Shown piece after piece: positions 1 to 7,440 of a DNA stretch of 55,024 bases. Location: contig DASXUX010000021.1 of the NCBI GenBank assembly GCA_036504595.1, forward strand, positions 1 through 55,024, written 5' to 3'. The first letter of the stretch is position 1. Each line of letters begins with the position of its first letter. Source of the DNA: DASXUX01 sp036504595. GTDB taxonomy: Bacteria > Planctomycetota > SZUA-567 > H5-PLA8. Position numbers and translations under genes: made by a program. The notes beneath the pieces are model-generated. The model ran no database searches and was not told the origin of the DNA. It worked only from the letters and a program-made list of their open reading frames with translations.

Positions 1-28
1 ACGCGAGGAGGGATGGGCTGTCTTCACG

Positions 29-95
29 AATTCAGAAGTCAGAATTTAGAGTTCAGAATGTGGGGAGAGGCAAGCAAAAGTCAAAAGTCCAAAGG
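29..95. repeat. Heptad repeat array (AATTCAG / AAGTCAG / AAAGTCA type)
   Basis: Four 7-bp units run from 29 to 56 (AATTCAG, AAGTCAG, AATTTAG, AGTTCAG), followed by AAAGTCA, AAAGTCC at 77-90. No inverted partner is seen nearby. Confidence 0.6.
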
Positions 96-186
96 AAAAG
101 AAGACCGGCGACCGAGTGGCGGCGAGGAATGACGTGTGCACAGGAGGTGCAATTTTTTCTGACTGCAAAGACGCGAAGGAAAAGAA

Positions 187-210
187 GTGCTGAGTGCTGA
201 GTGCTGAGGC
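187..210. repeat. Heptad repeat array (AGTGCTG x3)
   Basis: Three exact tandem AGTGCTG units at 187-207, then AGG. A related fragment (GAGTGCTG) occurs just after the CDS ending at 41730. Confidence 0.7.
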
Positions 211-247
211 GCAGCGCGGGAAACTGCGGCTCTGCCGCAGACCTAAC

Positions 248-280
248 CCCCCAGCCCCCTTCCCTCGAAGGGAAGGGGGA
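248..280. repeat. Palindromic repeat, CCCTTCCCTCGAAGGGAAGGG type
   Basis: Near-perfect palindrome with CCCTTCCC and GGGAAGGG arms around a short centre. It resembles the CCCTCTCCC/GGGAGAGGG palindrome that sits in frame inside the radical SAM gene at 17786-17808, which suggests one dispersed repeat family. Confidence 0.55.
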
Positions 281-549
281 GAACGGCAGCGGGCGAGACG
301 TCCGCGATACGGACGACGGGAAGACGGGGGGAAGAACGATTGGGGAATGCAGATTTCGGATTGCGGAATGAACGGAACACGCAGAGGACGCGGAGAGCGG
401 ATGGACGAGAGGGACGGAATGGATGGTATGGACATTGACGGAAATCGGACGGGCACGGACAGGCACGGACGGATACGGACAAGCCGAACGAGCCGGATGA
501 ACAGGGCAAGACTGGTAGGTATGACCACACGGTGGAACAGACGCGCTAC

Positions 550-578
550 TCGTCACGTGGCGCGGGGTCTGGTATAAT
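550..578 (+). promoter_or_regulatory. Candidate sigma-70-type promoter
   Basis: A perfect -10 hexamer TATAAT (573-578) is preceded at 17 bp by TCGTCA (550-555), which matches TTGACA at four of six positions. It would start transcription near 585 toward the Hsp70 gene, leaving a leader of about 290 nt. No experimental support. Confidence 0.35.
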
Positions 579-585
579 TTATAGC

Positions 586-611
586 GAATCTGGAAGTCTG
601 GAGTCTGGAGG
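586..611. repeat. Heptad repeat array (GAGTCTG type)
   Basis: GAATCTG, GAAGTCTG and GAGTCTG follow one another between 586 and 607. The unit is close to the AGTCTGG units at 9979-10075 and 38185-38219. Confidence 0.5.
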
Positions 612-875
612 CAACTGAGAGGGCGAGACGGAGAAGCGGGCGAGACGCCGTGGTACGGGAGACGGGGAGAAACGGCGGGAGGCGGGACGCAGGAGGCGGG
701 AGGAACGACACGAGGCGGACCCTCACACCTAAGCCCTCTTCCTTCGCAGGAGAGTAGGGGCACGCTTGAGTTCGCCGCAAAAAAGACGCGGCGAACACAA
801 ACGTGCCACCCGGCGGGGGAGAGGGGAACCGGAGAAGCGGGCGAGACGCCCGCACTACAACGAAGCGGAGCGTTT

Positions 876-2723
876 ATGTCGGAGAGCAGGTTTATTGTCG
901 GAATCGATTTGGGCACGACCAATACGGCGCTGGCGTATGTCGATCTCAACGAGAAGGTGCCGGCGGGGACACCGGCGCTGCGGATCAACGTCATGCCCAT
1001 CCCGCAGGTCATCCGGCCGGGCGCGGTCGAAGAGCGGCAGCTTCTGCCCTCCTTCCTTTACCTGCCGGCGGAGAACGAACTGCCGGCTGGCAGCCTGTCT
1101 TTGCCGTGGGATGAGAAGCGCGGCTACGCGGTTGGCGAGTACGCTCGCGGGCGCGGCAAGGACGTGCCGGGGCGGCTGGTCAATTCAGCCAAGTCGTGGC
1201 TGTGCCAGGCGGGCGTGGACCGGCGGTCGAACCTGTTGCCGTGGGGCGCGGCCGAAGACGTGCCGAAGCTCTCGCCCGTGGAAGCTTCGACGCGCATTCT
1301 CAAGCACCTGGCCGAGTCGTGGGATTCGACGATCGGCAAAGGGCACAAAGGCGGGAAGCTCAAGCAGCAGCAGATTCAGCTTTGCGTGCCGGCGAGTTTC
1401 GACGCGGCGGCTCGCGATTTGACGATGGAAGCGGCCAAGGCGGCCGGCTTCGAGGATGTCACTCTGCTGGAAGAGCCGCAGGCGGCTTTCTATTCCTGGC
1501 TCGAAACCACAAACGAAAAATGGCGCGACCAGGTGCAGGTCGGCGATCTGGTGCTGGTCGTGGACGTCGGCGGCGGCACGACAGACTTCAGCCTGATTGC
1601 GGTCGCCGAAGAAGGCGGTTCGCTGACGCTGCATCGCATCGCGGTCGGGGAACACATCCTTCTCGGCGGCGACAATATGGATTTGGCGCTGGCTCACGCG
1701 GTGGCCGCGAAGCTGGCCGGCGAGGGCACGAAACTGGATAGCTGGCAGCTTCGCGCGCTAGCTCACAGTTGCCGCGAGGCGAAGGAGAAGCTCCTTAGTG
1801 ATGGGAGTAAGGACGAATTTCCGCTGGCGATTCTCGGCCGCGGCAGCAGCGTCATCGGCAAGAGCATCAAGACGAAGATCACGCGCCAGCAGGTCACTGA
1901 AGTCATCCTGGACGGCTTCTTCGGCGTCTGCAAGGCGTCGGACCGGCCGTCGCGAGCGATGCGCATGGGCTTGCAGGAGCTGGGGCTTTCGTACGCGGCC
2001 GATCCGTCGGTTTCGAAGCAACTGGCGAAGTTTCTCGCGCGAGAAAATCTCTCCGCGACGAAAGAGTTTCCTGTTCCGCTGAAAGGCGAGGCTTTCGTTC
2101 ACCCGACAGCAGTTTTGTTCAATGGCGGTGTGATGAAAGCGACTGCACTGTGCGACCGCATTGTGCAGGTCATTAACGATTGGCTGAAGGAAGAGGGTTC
2201 GCCGCCGCTGCGCGTGTTGCCGGGCACCGATCTCGACCTGGCCGTTGCGCGAGGTGCAACTTTTTACGGGATGAGTTCGCGCGGAAAAGGCGTGCGCATT
2301 CGCGGCGGCGTTGCACGTGCATACTACATTGGCGTCGAAACGTCGATGCCCGCGGTTCCCGGCCACAAGACGCCGATTAAGGCGCTCTGCGTCGTGCCGT
2401 TCGGGATGGAAGAGGGCTCCGAGGCCGAGGTGCCGAACGCGGAGTTCGGTCTTGTTGTCGGCGAACCGGCGCAGTTCCGCTTCCTCTCCTCTACGACGCG
2501 CCGGGACGACCGCGTTGGGAGCGTCCTGGAAGATTGGGAAGGGACGATCGAAGAACTCGCGCCGGTCGAAGCCGATCTTCCCGCCACGAAGAAGGCGGCG
2601 GCCGGCACGCTAGTGCCGGTCAAGCTGCGGACGAAGGTCACGGCCGTCGGCACGCTGGAACTGTGGTGCCACGAGCGAGATGGTGCGGGAAAGTGGAAGC
2701 TGGAACTGAATGTGCGGGAGTAA
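876..2723 (+). CDS. Hsp70/DnaK-family chaperone ATPase
   Basis: A 615-residue Hsp70-superfamily protein, a cytoplasmic ATP-driven chaperone. The actin-like ATPase domain covers roughly residues 1-420: phosphate-1 loop GIDLGTTNTAL (9-19), phosphate-2 loop DVGGGTTDFSL near 230, and the FNGGVMK adenosine-loop segment near 412. The C-terminal part is shorter than the DnaK substrate-binding domain and lacks a clear EEVD-like tail, so it fits the divergent HscC-like group better than housekeeping DnaK. No dnaJ or grpE neighbour is present. The ATG at 876 has GGAG 6 bp upstream. A small inverted repeat (GTGCCGG...CCGGCGC, near 956-980) in the N-terminal part encodes VPAGTPALR and could be a decayed palindromic repeat. 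Family assignment is firm; substrate is unknown. Confidence 0.9.
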   Translation: MSESRFIVGIDLGTTNTALAYVDLNEKVPAGTPALRINVMPIPQVIRPGAVEERQLLPSFLYLPAENELPAGSLSLPWDEKRGYAVGEYARGRGKDVPGRLVNSAKSWLCQAGVDRRSNLLPWGAAEDVPKLSPVEASTRILKHLAESWDSTIGKGHKGGKLKQQQIQLCVPASFDAAARDLTMEAAKAAGFEDVTLLEEPQAAFYSWLETTNEKWRDQVQVGDLVLVVDVGGGTTDFSLIAVAEEGGSLTLHRIAVGEHILLGGDNMDLALAHAVAAKLAGEGTKLDSWQLRALAHSCREAKEKLLSDGSKDEFPLAILGRGSSVIGKSIKTKITRQQVTEVILDGFFGVCKASDRPSRAMRMGLQELGLSYAADPSVSKQLAKFLARENLSATKEFPVPLKGEAFVHPTAVLFNGGVMKATALCDRIVQVINDWLKEEGSPPLRVLPGTDLDLAVARGATFYGMSSRGKGVRIRGGVARAYYIGVETSMPAVPGHKTPIKALCVVPFGMEEGSEAEVPNAEFGLVVGEPAQFRFLSSTTRRDDRVGSVLEDWEGTIEELAPVEADLPATKKAAAGTLVPVKLRTKVTAVGTLELWCHERDGAGKWKLELNVRE

Positions 2724-2730
2724 CGGAAAT

Positions 2731-2789
2731 AGGGTTCAGGGTTCAGGGTTCAGGGTTCAGGGTTCGGGGTTAAGGGTTAAGGGTTAAGG
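2731..2789. repeat. Heptad repeat array (GGGTTCA, then GGGTTAA)
   Basis: Telomere-like tandem heptamers: about five GGGTTCA units, one GGGTTCG, then about three GGGTTAA units. They fill nearly the whole gap between the Hsp70 gene and nadC. The last unit ends in AAGGA, which is the best ribosome-binding site for nadC. No inverted partner arm. Confidence 0.8.
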
Positions 2790-2795
2790 ACTGCG

Positions 2796-3731
2796 ATGAC
2801 TCTCAAAGTTCCTCATTTTTCGTGGGCAGTTGCGCTCGACGAGCGGCTTCGCGCGGCGATGCGCGAGGATTTGGGCGAGCGCGGCGACGTGACCTCGCAG
2901 GCGCTCGTGCCAATTGACAAACTCTGCAAGGGCGAGTTTCTGACGAAGGCTGACGGCGTGCTTTGCGGAGTCAATTTGCTGCTCCCGATTTTTGAAATCG
3001 CTGATGAACTGGCCGGAAACAGGAAATCGGCAGTGAGTGTTACACTGCGGAAACACGACGGGGCGAAGATCCGTAAAGGAGACGTCGTCGCGACGGTGAA
3101 GGGCTCCGCGCGCACGCTGCTGGCGGGCGAACGCACGGCGCTGAATCTGCTTTGCCACCTTTCGGGCGTGGCGAGCCAGACGGCGGTGTACGCGCAGAAG
3201 ATCGCGCACACGAAGGCGAGAATCATTGACACACGCAAGACGACGCCGCTCTGGCGCGATCTGGAGAAATACGCTGTGACGTGCGGTGGCGGAACGAATC
3301 ATCGCTTCGGATTGCACGATATGGTGCTCATTAAGGACAATCATCTCGCGCTGTGGGGCGCGAGCGATCCGGCCGGCGCAGTGAACGCGGCACGAAAAAC
3401 TTTTCCAAAGCTCGCGATCGAAGTGGAGGTCGTGGATCTCGCGGGATTGCAGCACGTGTGCAGGAATTCGAGTCCCGAGATGATTCTGCTCGACAATTTT
3501 TCCGTCGCACTGCTTCGCGAAGCCGTCGCGTGGTGCCGCGACTATTTTCGCTCAAGTAAAAAAAACGCGCGCGCAAAAAAAAATCACCCGCGCCCGTTGC
3601 TCGAAGCATCGGGCGGCATAACTCTGGAAACTGTGGCAGCGATTGCAGAAACGGGAGTCGATCGCATTTCATCCGGCGCGCTCACACACTCGGTTAGAGC
3701 GCTGGATCTTTCACTTGAGCTAAAAATCTGA
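2796..3731 (+). CDS. nadC: Nicotinate-nucleotide pyrophosphorylase (carboxylating)
   Basis: Quinolinate phosphoribosyltransferase, 311 residues: converts quinolinate and PRPP to nicotinate mononucleotide, CO2 and pyrophosphate in de novo NAD synthesis. Family signatures are clear: N-terminal EDLGERGDVTS (about 25-35), the active-site segment DTRKTTP (about 145-151) with GGGTNHRFGLHD following, and the C-terminal LLEASGGITLE and ISSGALTHSV segments that close the barrel. A lysine-rich insertion near residues 252-264 (SSKKNARAKK) is encoded by an A8 (3558-3565) and an A9 tract (3575-3583), unusual in this GC-rich gene. nadA and nadB are not in the window. The ATG at 2796 uses AAGGA at 2785-2789, supplied by the upstream heptad array. 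Confidence 0.95.
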   Translation: MTLKVPHFSWAVALDERLRAAMREDLGERGDVTSQALVPIDKLCKGEFLTKADGVLCGVNLLLPIFEIADELAGNRKSAVSVTLRKHDGAKIRKGDVVATVKGSARTLLAGERTALNLLCHLSGVASQTAVYAQKIAHTKARIIDTRKTTPLWRDLEKYAVTCGGGTNHRFGLHDMVLIKDNHLALWGASDPAGAVNAARKTFPKLAIEVEVVDLAGLQHVCRNSSPEMILLDNFSVALLREAVAWCRDYFRSSKKNARAKKNHPRPLLEASGGITLETVAAIAETGVDRISSGALTHSVRALDLSLELKI

Positions 3732-4063
3732 GCGGGGAGAATGCGTGCTACGTTTTCCAGTTCCCGTATCAAGATTTCGTAAAGCTCAAGTGTTCAAACA
3801 GTTAAGCAACGTGCTTTTTCGAGATGAGAATAGTAGCACGCCCTAGGGGTCCATGACATACGCTATAACAGTTTCGCCGACACTGTAAGCCACGCAAAAT
3901 GAGACAGTTGCAAGAAAAGGAGGGTGTGTATCTTTTTTGTTTTGACTCTAAAGCTTTCCGCGTAGAATCCCGCCATTCAATGATCACCGGGTACATCAGT
4001 ATCCGTTTGCATGGGCGCAATGAAGTGATTTCTTGCTCGGGAAATCCTGGCGGGCTCGAGCGT
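3732..4063. other. Intergenic region upstream of dnaA
   Basis: 332 bp between nadC and the chosen dnaA start. The dnaA frame stays open upstream to 3899, but that part has no resemblance to DnaA. No array of TTATNCACA-like DnaA boxes and no AT-rich unwinding element was found, so there is no visible origin here. One weak promoter-like pair is listed separately. Confidence 0.5.
3942..3968 (+). promoter_or_regulatory. Weak candidate promoter for dnaA
   Basis: TTGACT (3942-3947) and TAGAAT (3963-3968) each match the sigma-70 hexamers well, but the spacer is only 15 bp. If real, it lies inside the longest possible dnaA frame and supports the downstream start at 4064 or 4079. Confidence 0.3.
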
Positions 4064-5518
4064 ATGGAGTTTTTTGCTGTGTCTGAAACCACACCTGAAC
4101 TGCAGACGTCGTTGCTTCAGCGCCTGCGCTCAGTTGTAAGTGCAGAGTGCTTCGAGACTTGGTTTAGAGAACTCACGCTGCGGTCCATCGAAGGCCAGAA
4201 CGTCTGCCTGCTCGCCCCCAACCGCCACGTGAAAGCCTGGATCGACGCGCACTACAAACAGGAGCTGTTACGCGCCGCGCTTGAGATTTTCCCGGGAGTC
4301 ACCGGCGTGCAGATCACCGTCGCACCCACTGCGGCCGACTCTGCCGTCACGCTTGGCAGCGTCCTTGAACGCGCCTTGCCGGCCATGCAGCCGCGCGAAG
4401 TCCTCAGCAATGGCGCGCTGCAGCATTCCGACCGGCCGCGCGATACGGTCCGCCTGACCGCTCTTTCGCCAAAGTGGCGGCTGGAACAATTCGTCGTGGG
4501 CAAGTCCAACCGCGTGCCCTATTCAGCGGCGCAGACAGTCGTTGAGTCTCCCGGCACGGTCTTCAATCCGCTGTGGCTGCATGGAACGCACGGCATTGGA
4601 AAAACACATCTGCTGCACGGCATCGCGCACGGACTCACCGAACGGAAGCTGAACGTTCTGCATATTTCTTGCGAGGAATTCGCGAACGCGTACATCTCGG
4701 CCATCCAGAACAAGCGGGTCGATATCTTCCGCGCGCGCTTCCGCAGTTGCGATGCGTTGCTGGTCGATGATGTTCAGTTCCTCAGCGGCCGGGATCGAAC
4801 ACAGGAGGAATTCCTGCATACGTTCGATTCGCTCTCCAACGCGCATAAGCAGATTGTGCTCTGCGCCAACGCGATACCGCGCGAAATCCCCAAGCTCGAT
4901 CAGAAACTGGCAACACGCTTTCAGCACGGCCTCGTGGCCCATCTGAGCCCCCCGGATGAGATGCTGCGCATGGCCGTGCTGAAGCATAAAGCTGAAGCAC
5001 GCGGCTTGACGCTGTCCGAGGAAGTCGCCCAACTGTTTGCGACGCACATCAATGGCAGCGTGCCGCAGCTCGAAGGCGCCCTCTGCAAGCTGATCGCGCT
5101 GGCCGCGGCAGAATCGGTCACGCCGCAGCACGCGGACGTTTCGGTCGCGGCCAAGCACGATGGCAAGTCGTTCCTCGACCGCCGGTTGGCCATTGTGGCG
5201 TTGCGCGAACTGGGCTACTTGCGCAGCGGGCCGGTGACGTTGCAGGATATCCTCGAGGCCGTCAGCAAGCACTACGGCATCAGCATCGATGACATCCGCT
5301 CCGCCAAACGCTACGCGCCGCTGATGCGCCCCCGGCACGTGGGCATGTATCTGTCGCGGGAACTGACGGAGCAGGGCGTGGCGGAGATTGGACGCTTCTA
5401 CGGGAACCGTGATCACGCGACCGTGCTGTTTGCATGGCGCAAGATCCTCGATCAGCGTTCCCGCGATGAGAACCTCGACCGTGATATAAAGACTCTGCGG
5501 CAGCTTCTAGGCGAGTAG
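4064..5518 (+). CDS. dnaA: Chromosomal replication initiator protein DnaA
   Basis: About 484 residues. Domain I (residues 1-80) contains the FETWF motif typical of the DnaB/partner-binding region. The AAA+ domain shows Walker A GTHGIGKTH (about 174-182), Walker B LLVDDVQF (about 231) and the KLATRF segment (arginine finger). Domain IV ends with the DNA-binding signature PRHVGMYLSRELT...GNRDHATV (about 424-452). It binds DnaA boxes and melts the origin. The frame is open back to 3899, but the extra N-terminal residues are not DnaA-like. ATG 4064 is chosen; GTG 4079, with GGAG 9 bp upstream, is a good alternative. dnaN, recF and gyrB do not follow, so the usual dnaA cluster is absent. A stop-proximal short hairpin (5510-5533) could end transcription. 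Confidence 0.95.
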   Translation: MEFFAVSETTPELQTSLLQRLRSVVSAECFETWFRELTLRSIEGQNVCLLAPNRHVKAWIDAHYKQELLRAALEIFPGVTGVQITVAPTAADSAVTLGSVLERALPAMQPREVLSNGALQHSDRPRDTVRLTALSPKWRLEQFVVGKSNRVPYSAAQTVVESPGTVFNPLWLHGTHGIGKTHLLHGIAHGLTERKLNVLHISCEEFANAYISAIQNKRVDIFRARFRSCDALLVDDVQFLSGRDRTQEEFLHTFDSLSNAHKQIVLCANAIPREIPKLDQKLATRFQHGLVAHLSPPDEMLRMAVLKHKAEARGLTLSEEVAQLFATHINGSVPQLEGALCKLIALAAAESVTPQHADVSVAAKHDGKSFLDRRLAIVALRELGYLRSGPVTLQDILEAVSKHYGISIDDIRSAKRYAPLMRPRHVGMYLSRELTEQGVAEIGRFYGNRDHATVLFAWRKILDQRSRDENLDRDIKTLRQLLGE

Positions 5519-5625
5519 AGCTCGCATCTCGCCGTCCTGCTCTTTTCTCGCAAAGCCCCGTGCCTGGCTCTATACTCAAATGTTCTGAGGCAACCTCTGC
5601 CTCAGTCTGGTTCCAAGGAGTCCAC

Positions 5626-6195
5626 ATGAGAACATCTCTGTTCGCCTCGATTGCGCTTCTGGCCGGCACAATTTTCCTCGTCGGCTGCGGGGACGCGCCT
5701 TCCTCCAATCCAAAAGCAACGACTGCTGCCCCGGCCGCCAAGTTGCCGGAGGGCCTGATTCTCTCAGCGGCGCCGGCCGGCGCGGTGAGCATCAAAGACG
5801 CGATGAAGAACGCCAAGGCCGGGGACACGATCGTGATTCGCGGCCGCATCGGCGGCTCGAAGGAGGAGACCTTCCTGCCCGACCGAGCGGTGTTCACGAT
5901 TGTTGACGAAGCGTTGCCGACCTGCGATCAGAATCCGGCCGACTCGTGCCCGCAGCCGTGGGATTACTGCTGCGAGCCCAAAGACAAGCTGGCCGAAAAC
6001 ACCGCGAGCATTCGCGTCAACGACCCGGCCACCGGAAAAACGCTGAAGCAGCCACTGAAAGGGCAGGCGAAGCTGAGCGAATTGAACACGGTCGTCGTGC
6101 AGGGCAAAGTGGACGAACGCCCCAGCCCCAACGCGCTGACGGTCATTGCGACGGGAATCTTCGTCGAGAAAGAAGTGCAGCGTAAGGGTAAATAG
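5626..6195 (+). CDS. Predicted lipoprotein, function unknown
   Basis: A 189-residue exported lipoprotein. The N-terminus is MRTSLFASIALLAG with a lipobox-like LVGC, giving Cys about residue 20. A low-complexity linker of Ser/Thr/Ala/Pro follows. The mature part (about residues 45-185) has alternating beta-type segments (GDTIVIRGRIGG, RAVFTIVDE, NTVVVQGKVDE, NALTVIATGIFV), consistent with an OB-fold-like barrel. It also has a four-cysteine loop CDQNPADSCPQPWDYCC, which may bind metal or form disulfides. The ATG at 5626 has AAGGAG 5 bp upstream; the longer frame to 5560 lacks such support. I do not recognise a characterised relative. The gene stands alone between dnaA and a small membrane protein. 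Confidence 0.8.
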   Translation: MRTSLFASIALLAGTIFLVGCGDAPSSNPKATTAAPAAKLPEGLILSAAPAGAVSIKDAMKNAKAGDTIVIRGRIGGSKEETFLPDRAVFTIVDEALPTCDQNPADSCPQPWDYCCEPKDKLAENTASIRVNDPATGKTLKQPLKGQAKLSELNTVVVQGKVDERPSPNALTVIATGIFVEKEVQRKGK

Positions 6196-6233
6196 TGGAT
6201 TAGTGAGTGGTGAGTGGTGGTCTGGTGATGCGG
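6193..6233. repeat. Heptad repeat array (TGGTGAG type)
   Basis: Degenerate heptamers AGTGGAT, TAGTGAG, TGGTGAG, TGGTGGT, CTGGTGA begin at the lipoprotein stop codon. No inverted partner. Confidence 0.5.
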
Positions 6234-6313
6234 TAGATGATGTGTGTGCCACTGCTGGCTTGAGTGCGCTTTAGCGAGCTTTCCAGCAGTGGAACCCGGT
6301 CAGGCTCTGGACG

Positions 6314-6838
6314 ATGGCTGAACCTTCGCCGCAACAGATCTTACGCCGCATTCGTCTTGTCCTCGCGTTCTTTATTTTTTGCCTCGTTCTCAGTGGAATC
6401 ACGGCCTTTGCGTTGCAGTGGGAACTGGAACTGCTGGCCTCTTGGCTCGGCGTCCCTGCGGCTGCGTCGCCCGAAAGCTACTCGGGCCTCACGTGGTGGA
6501 TCGTGATCGTCCGTAACGGCCTGCAGGAAACCTACGCCAAATATCCGTTCATCGCGTACGGAACAGACTGGTTGGCCTTCGCGCACGTGATCCTTGCCGT
6601 GTTGTTTGTCGGAGCGTGGCGCGATCCGGTTCGCAACGCATGGGTCATCGACTTCGGTCTGTGGGCGTGCGTGCTGGTGATACCGCTGGCGTTGATCTGC
6701 GGGCACATCCGTGGCATTCCGTTCGGCTGGCGGCTGATCGATTGCAGCTTCGGGGTGTTCGGGCTTATCCCGCTGTGCTGGATTCGGAAGTGGACGTGCG
6801 AACTCGCCACGGGAACCGCAGAACTATCGGACGTTTAA
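6314..6838 (+). CDS. Four-helix membrane protein, function unknown
   Basis: A 174-residue integral membrane protein with four hydrophobic segments: about 14-36 (VLAFFIFCLVLSGITAFAL), 77-98 (WLAFAHVILAVLFVGAW), 107-127 (FGLWACVLVIPLALICGHI) and 136-155 (SFGVFGLIPLCWI). The last hydrophobic block ends in a short charged tail with a WTCELATG segment. No catalytic motif is visible and I do not recognise the family. The ribosome-binding site before ATG 6314 is weak (CTGGA). Its 3' end overlaps the convergent ybeY gene by 15 bp, with no room for a separate terminator. Confidence 0.75.
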   Translation: MAEPSPQQILRRIRLVLAFFIFCLVLSGITAFALQWELELLASWLGVPAAASPESYSGLTWWIVIVRNGLQETYAKYPFIAYGTDWLAFAHVILAVLFVGAWRDPVRNAWVIDFGLWACVLVIPLALICGHIRGIPFGWRLIDCSFGVFGLIPLCWIRKWTCELATGTAELSDV

Positions 6839-7300
6839 CGCCTTTTCCTGCACCTCAAACATCGTCCTCTGCTGCGCGGCAGTGTCGTCCTCATAACCCA
6901 GCAGATGCAGGAAGCCGTGGACGCAATAGCGGCTCAGTTCCTCAGTCACGGGCAACTTGCGTTCCGTCGCTTCGCGCTTGGCCGTCTCGAATCCAATGAC
7001 GATCTCGCCCAAGCTGAAGCCCTTCCGCTCGGGGTCGAACTCATCCAAGTTGAAGGCCAGCACATCCGTCGGCCCGCGATGTTTCATGTGCGCCCAATTC
7101 AGGCGAGCCATCTCTTCGTCGCCCTGCAGATGGACGTCCACCAGCAGTCGCGTCGAACCCTGCGTCTCCGGCCTTTTCTTCTTGGGAACCAGCGCCCATG
7201 TTCTTGCGAATAGCTTCTCAAGCTCGCCGCGCGTCGGGTTGACCGGAGCGCCAGCAGCGCGCGTGATAGACACTGAAATCTGAGGTTTCTGCATATCCAT
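6824..7300 (-). CDS. ybeY: Endoribonuclease YbeY (rRNA maturation), variant metal site
   Basis: A 158-residue member of the UPF0054/YbeY family, a zinc-dependent single-strand endoribonuclease for 16S rRNA 3' processing and ribosome quality control. The family motif is HGFLHLLGYED near residues 122-132; the usual motif ends GYDH, so the first two His ligands are present while the third is Glu-Asp-Asp here. The N-terminal beta segments and the ADVLAFNLDEFDPERK region (TDVLSFP in most members) also fit. It is last in the uppS-cdsA-phoH-HD-ybeY block, the order seen in many bacteria. The frame opens with GTG at 7306, and ATGs lie at 7300 and 7294; the start is uncertain by a few codons. Confidence 0.88.
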   Translation of the reverse strand: MDMQKPQISVSITRAAGAPVNPTRGELEKLFARTWALVPKKKRPETQGSTRLLVDVHLQGDEEMARLNWAHMKHRGPTDVLAFNLDEFDPERKGFSLGEIVIGFETAKREATERKLPVTEELSRYCVHGFLHLLGYEDDTAAQQRTMFEVQEKALNVR

Positions 7301-7307
7301 TCGCACC

Positions 7308-7440
7308 CGCCAGCCGCTCCCTCACGGTCGCGGTTCTGATCACGCCTCCCGCTTCCTGCCTCCCGCTTCCTGCCTACTGGCCGTTTCCTGCCTCCTTCTG
7401 TTTCTCCCCGTCCCGTCCTTCTGTCTCCGGTTCCAATCGC
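7308..7440. repeat. Composite dispersed repeat (CGGTCGCGGTTCTGAT plus pyrimidine block)
   Basis: CTCCCTCACGGTCGCGGTTC is followed by a pyrimidine-rich block with repeated CTCCCGCTTCCTGC units. A close relative lies at about 38760-38890, and the first half recurs inverted at about 16028-16052. The block runs into the 3' end of the HD-domain gene, so the last 20 or so codons of that gene are repeat-derived. Confidence 0.55.

Larger units (their letters stand above)
1..875. other. Gene-free repeat island upstream of the Hsp70 gene
   Basis: No convincing gene is present. Reading frames here are Arg/Pro/Ser-rich and low in complexity. The stretch is a mosaic of short repeats: heptad arrays (29-95, 187-210, 586-611), a palindrome of the CCCTTCCCTCGAAGGGAAGGG type (about 253-275), three versions of a GCGGGCGAGACG element (about 288, 632 and 835), and a purine-rich block (about 650-715) that also occurs near 7343-7440 and 38811-38866 on the other strand. 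A TATAAT box lies at 573-578. Confidence 0.6.

Noticed and set aside
53..1012. Long minus-strand open frame (319 codons)
   Set aside because: It runs through the repeat island and the start of the Hsp70 gene, and its Arg/Ser/Pro-rich sequence is a translation of GC-rich repeats.
2731..2789. Telomere-like GGGTTAA repeat as a sign of eukaryotic sequence or contamination
   Set aside because: The neighbouring loci carry other heptamers of the same period, and both flanking genes are bacterial and intact.
3732..4063. Replication origin beside dnaA
   Set aside because: No DnaA box array or AT-rich element was found.
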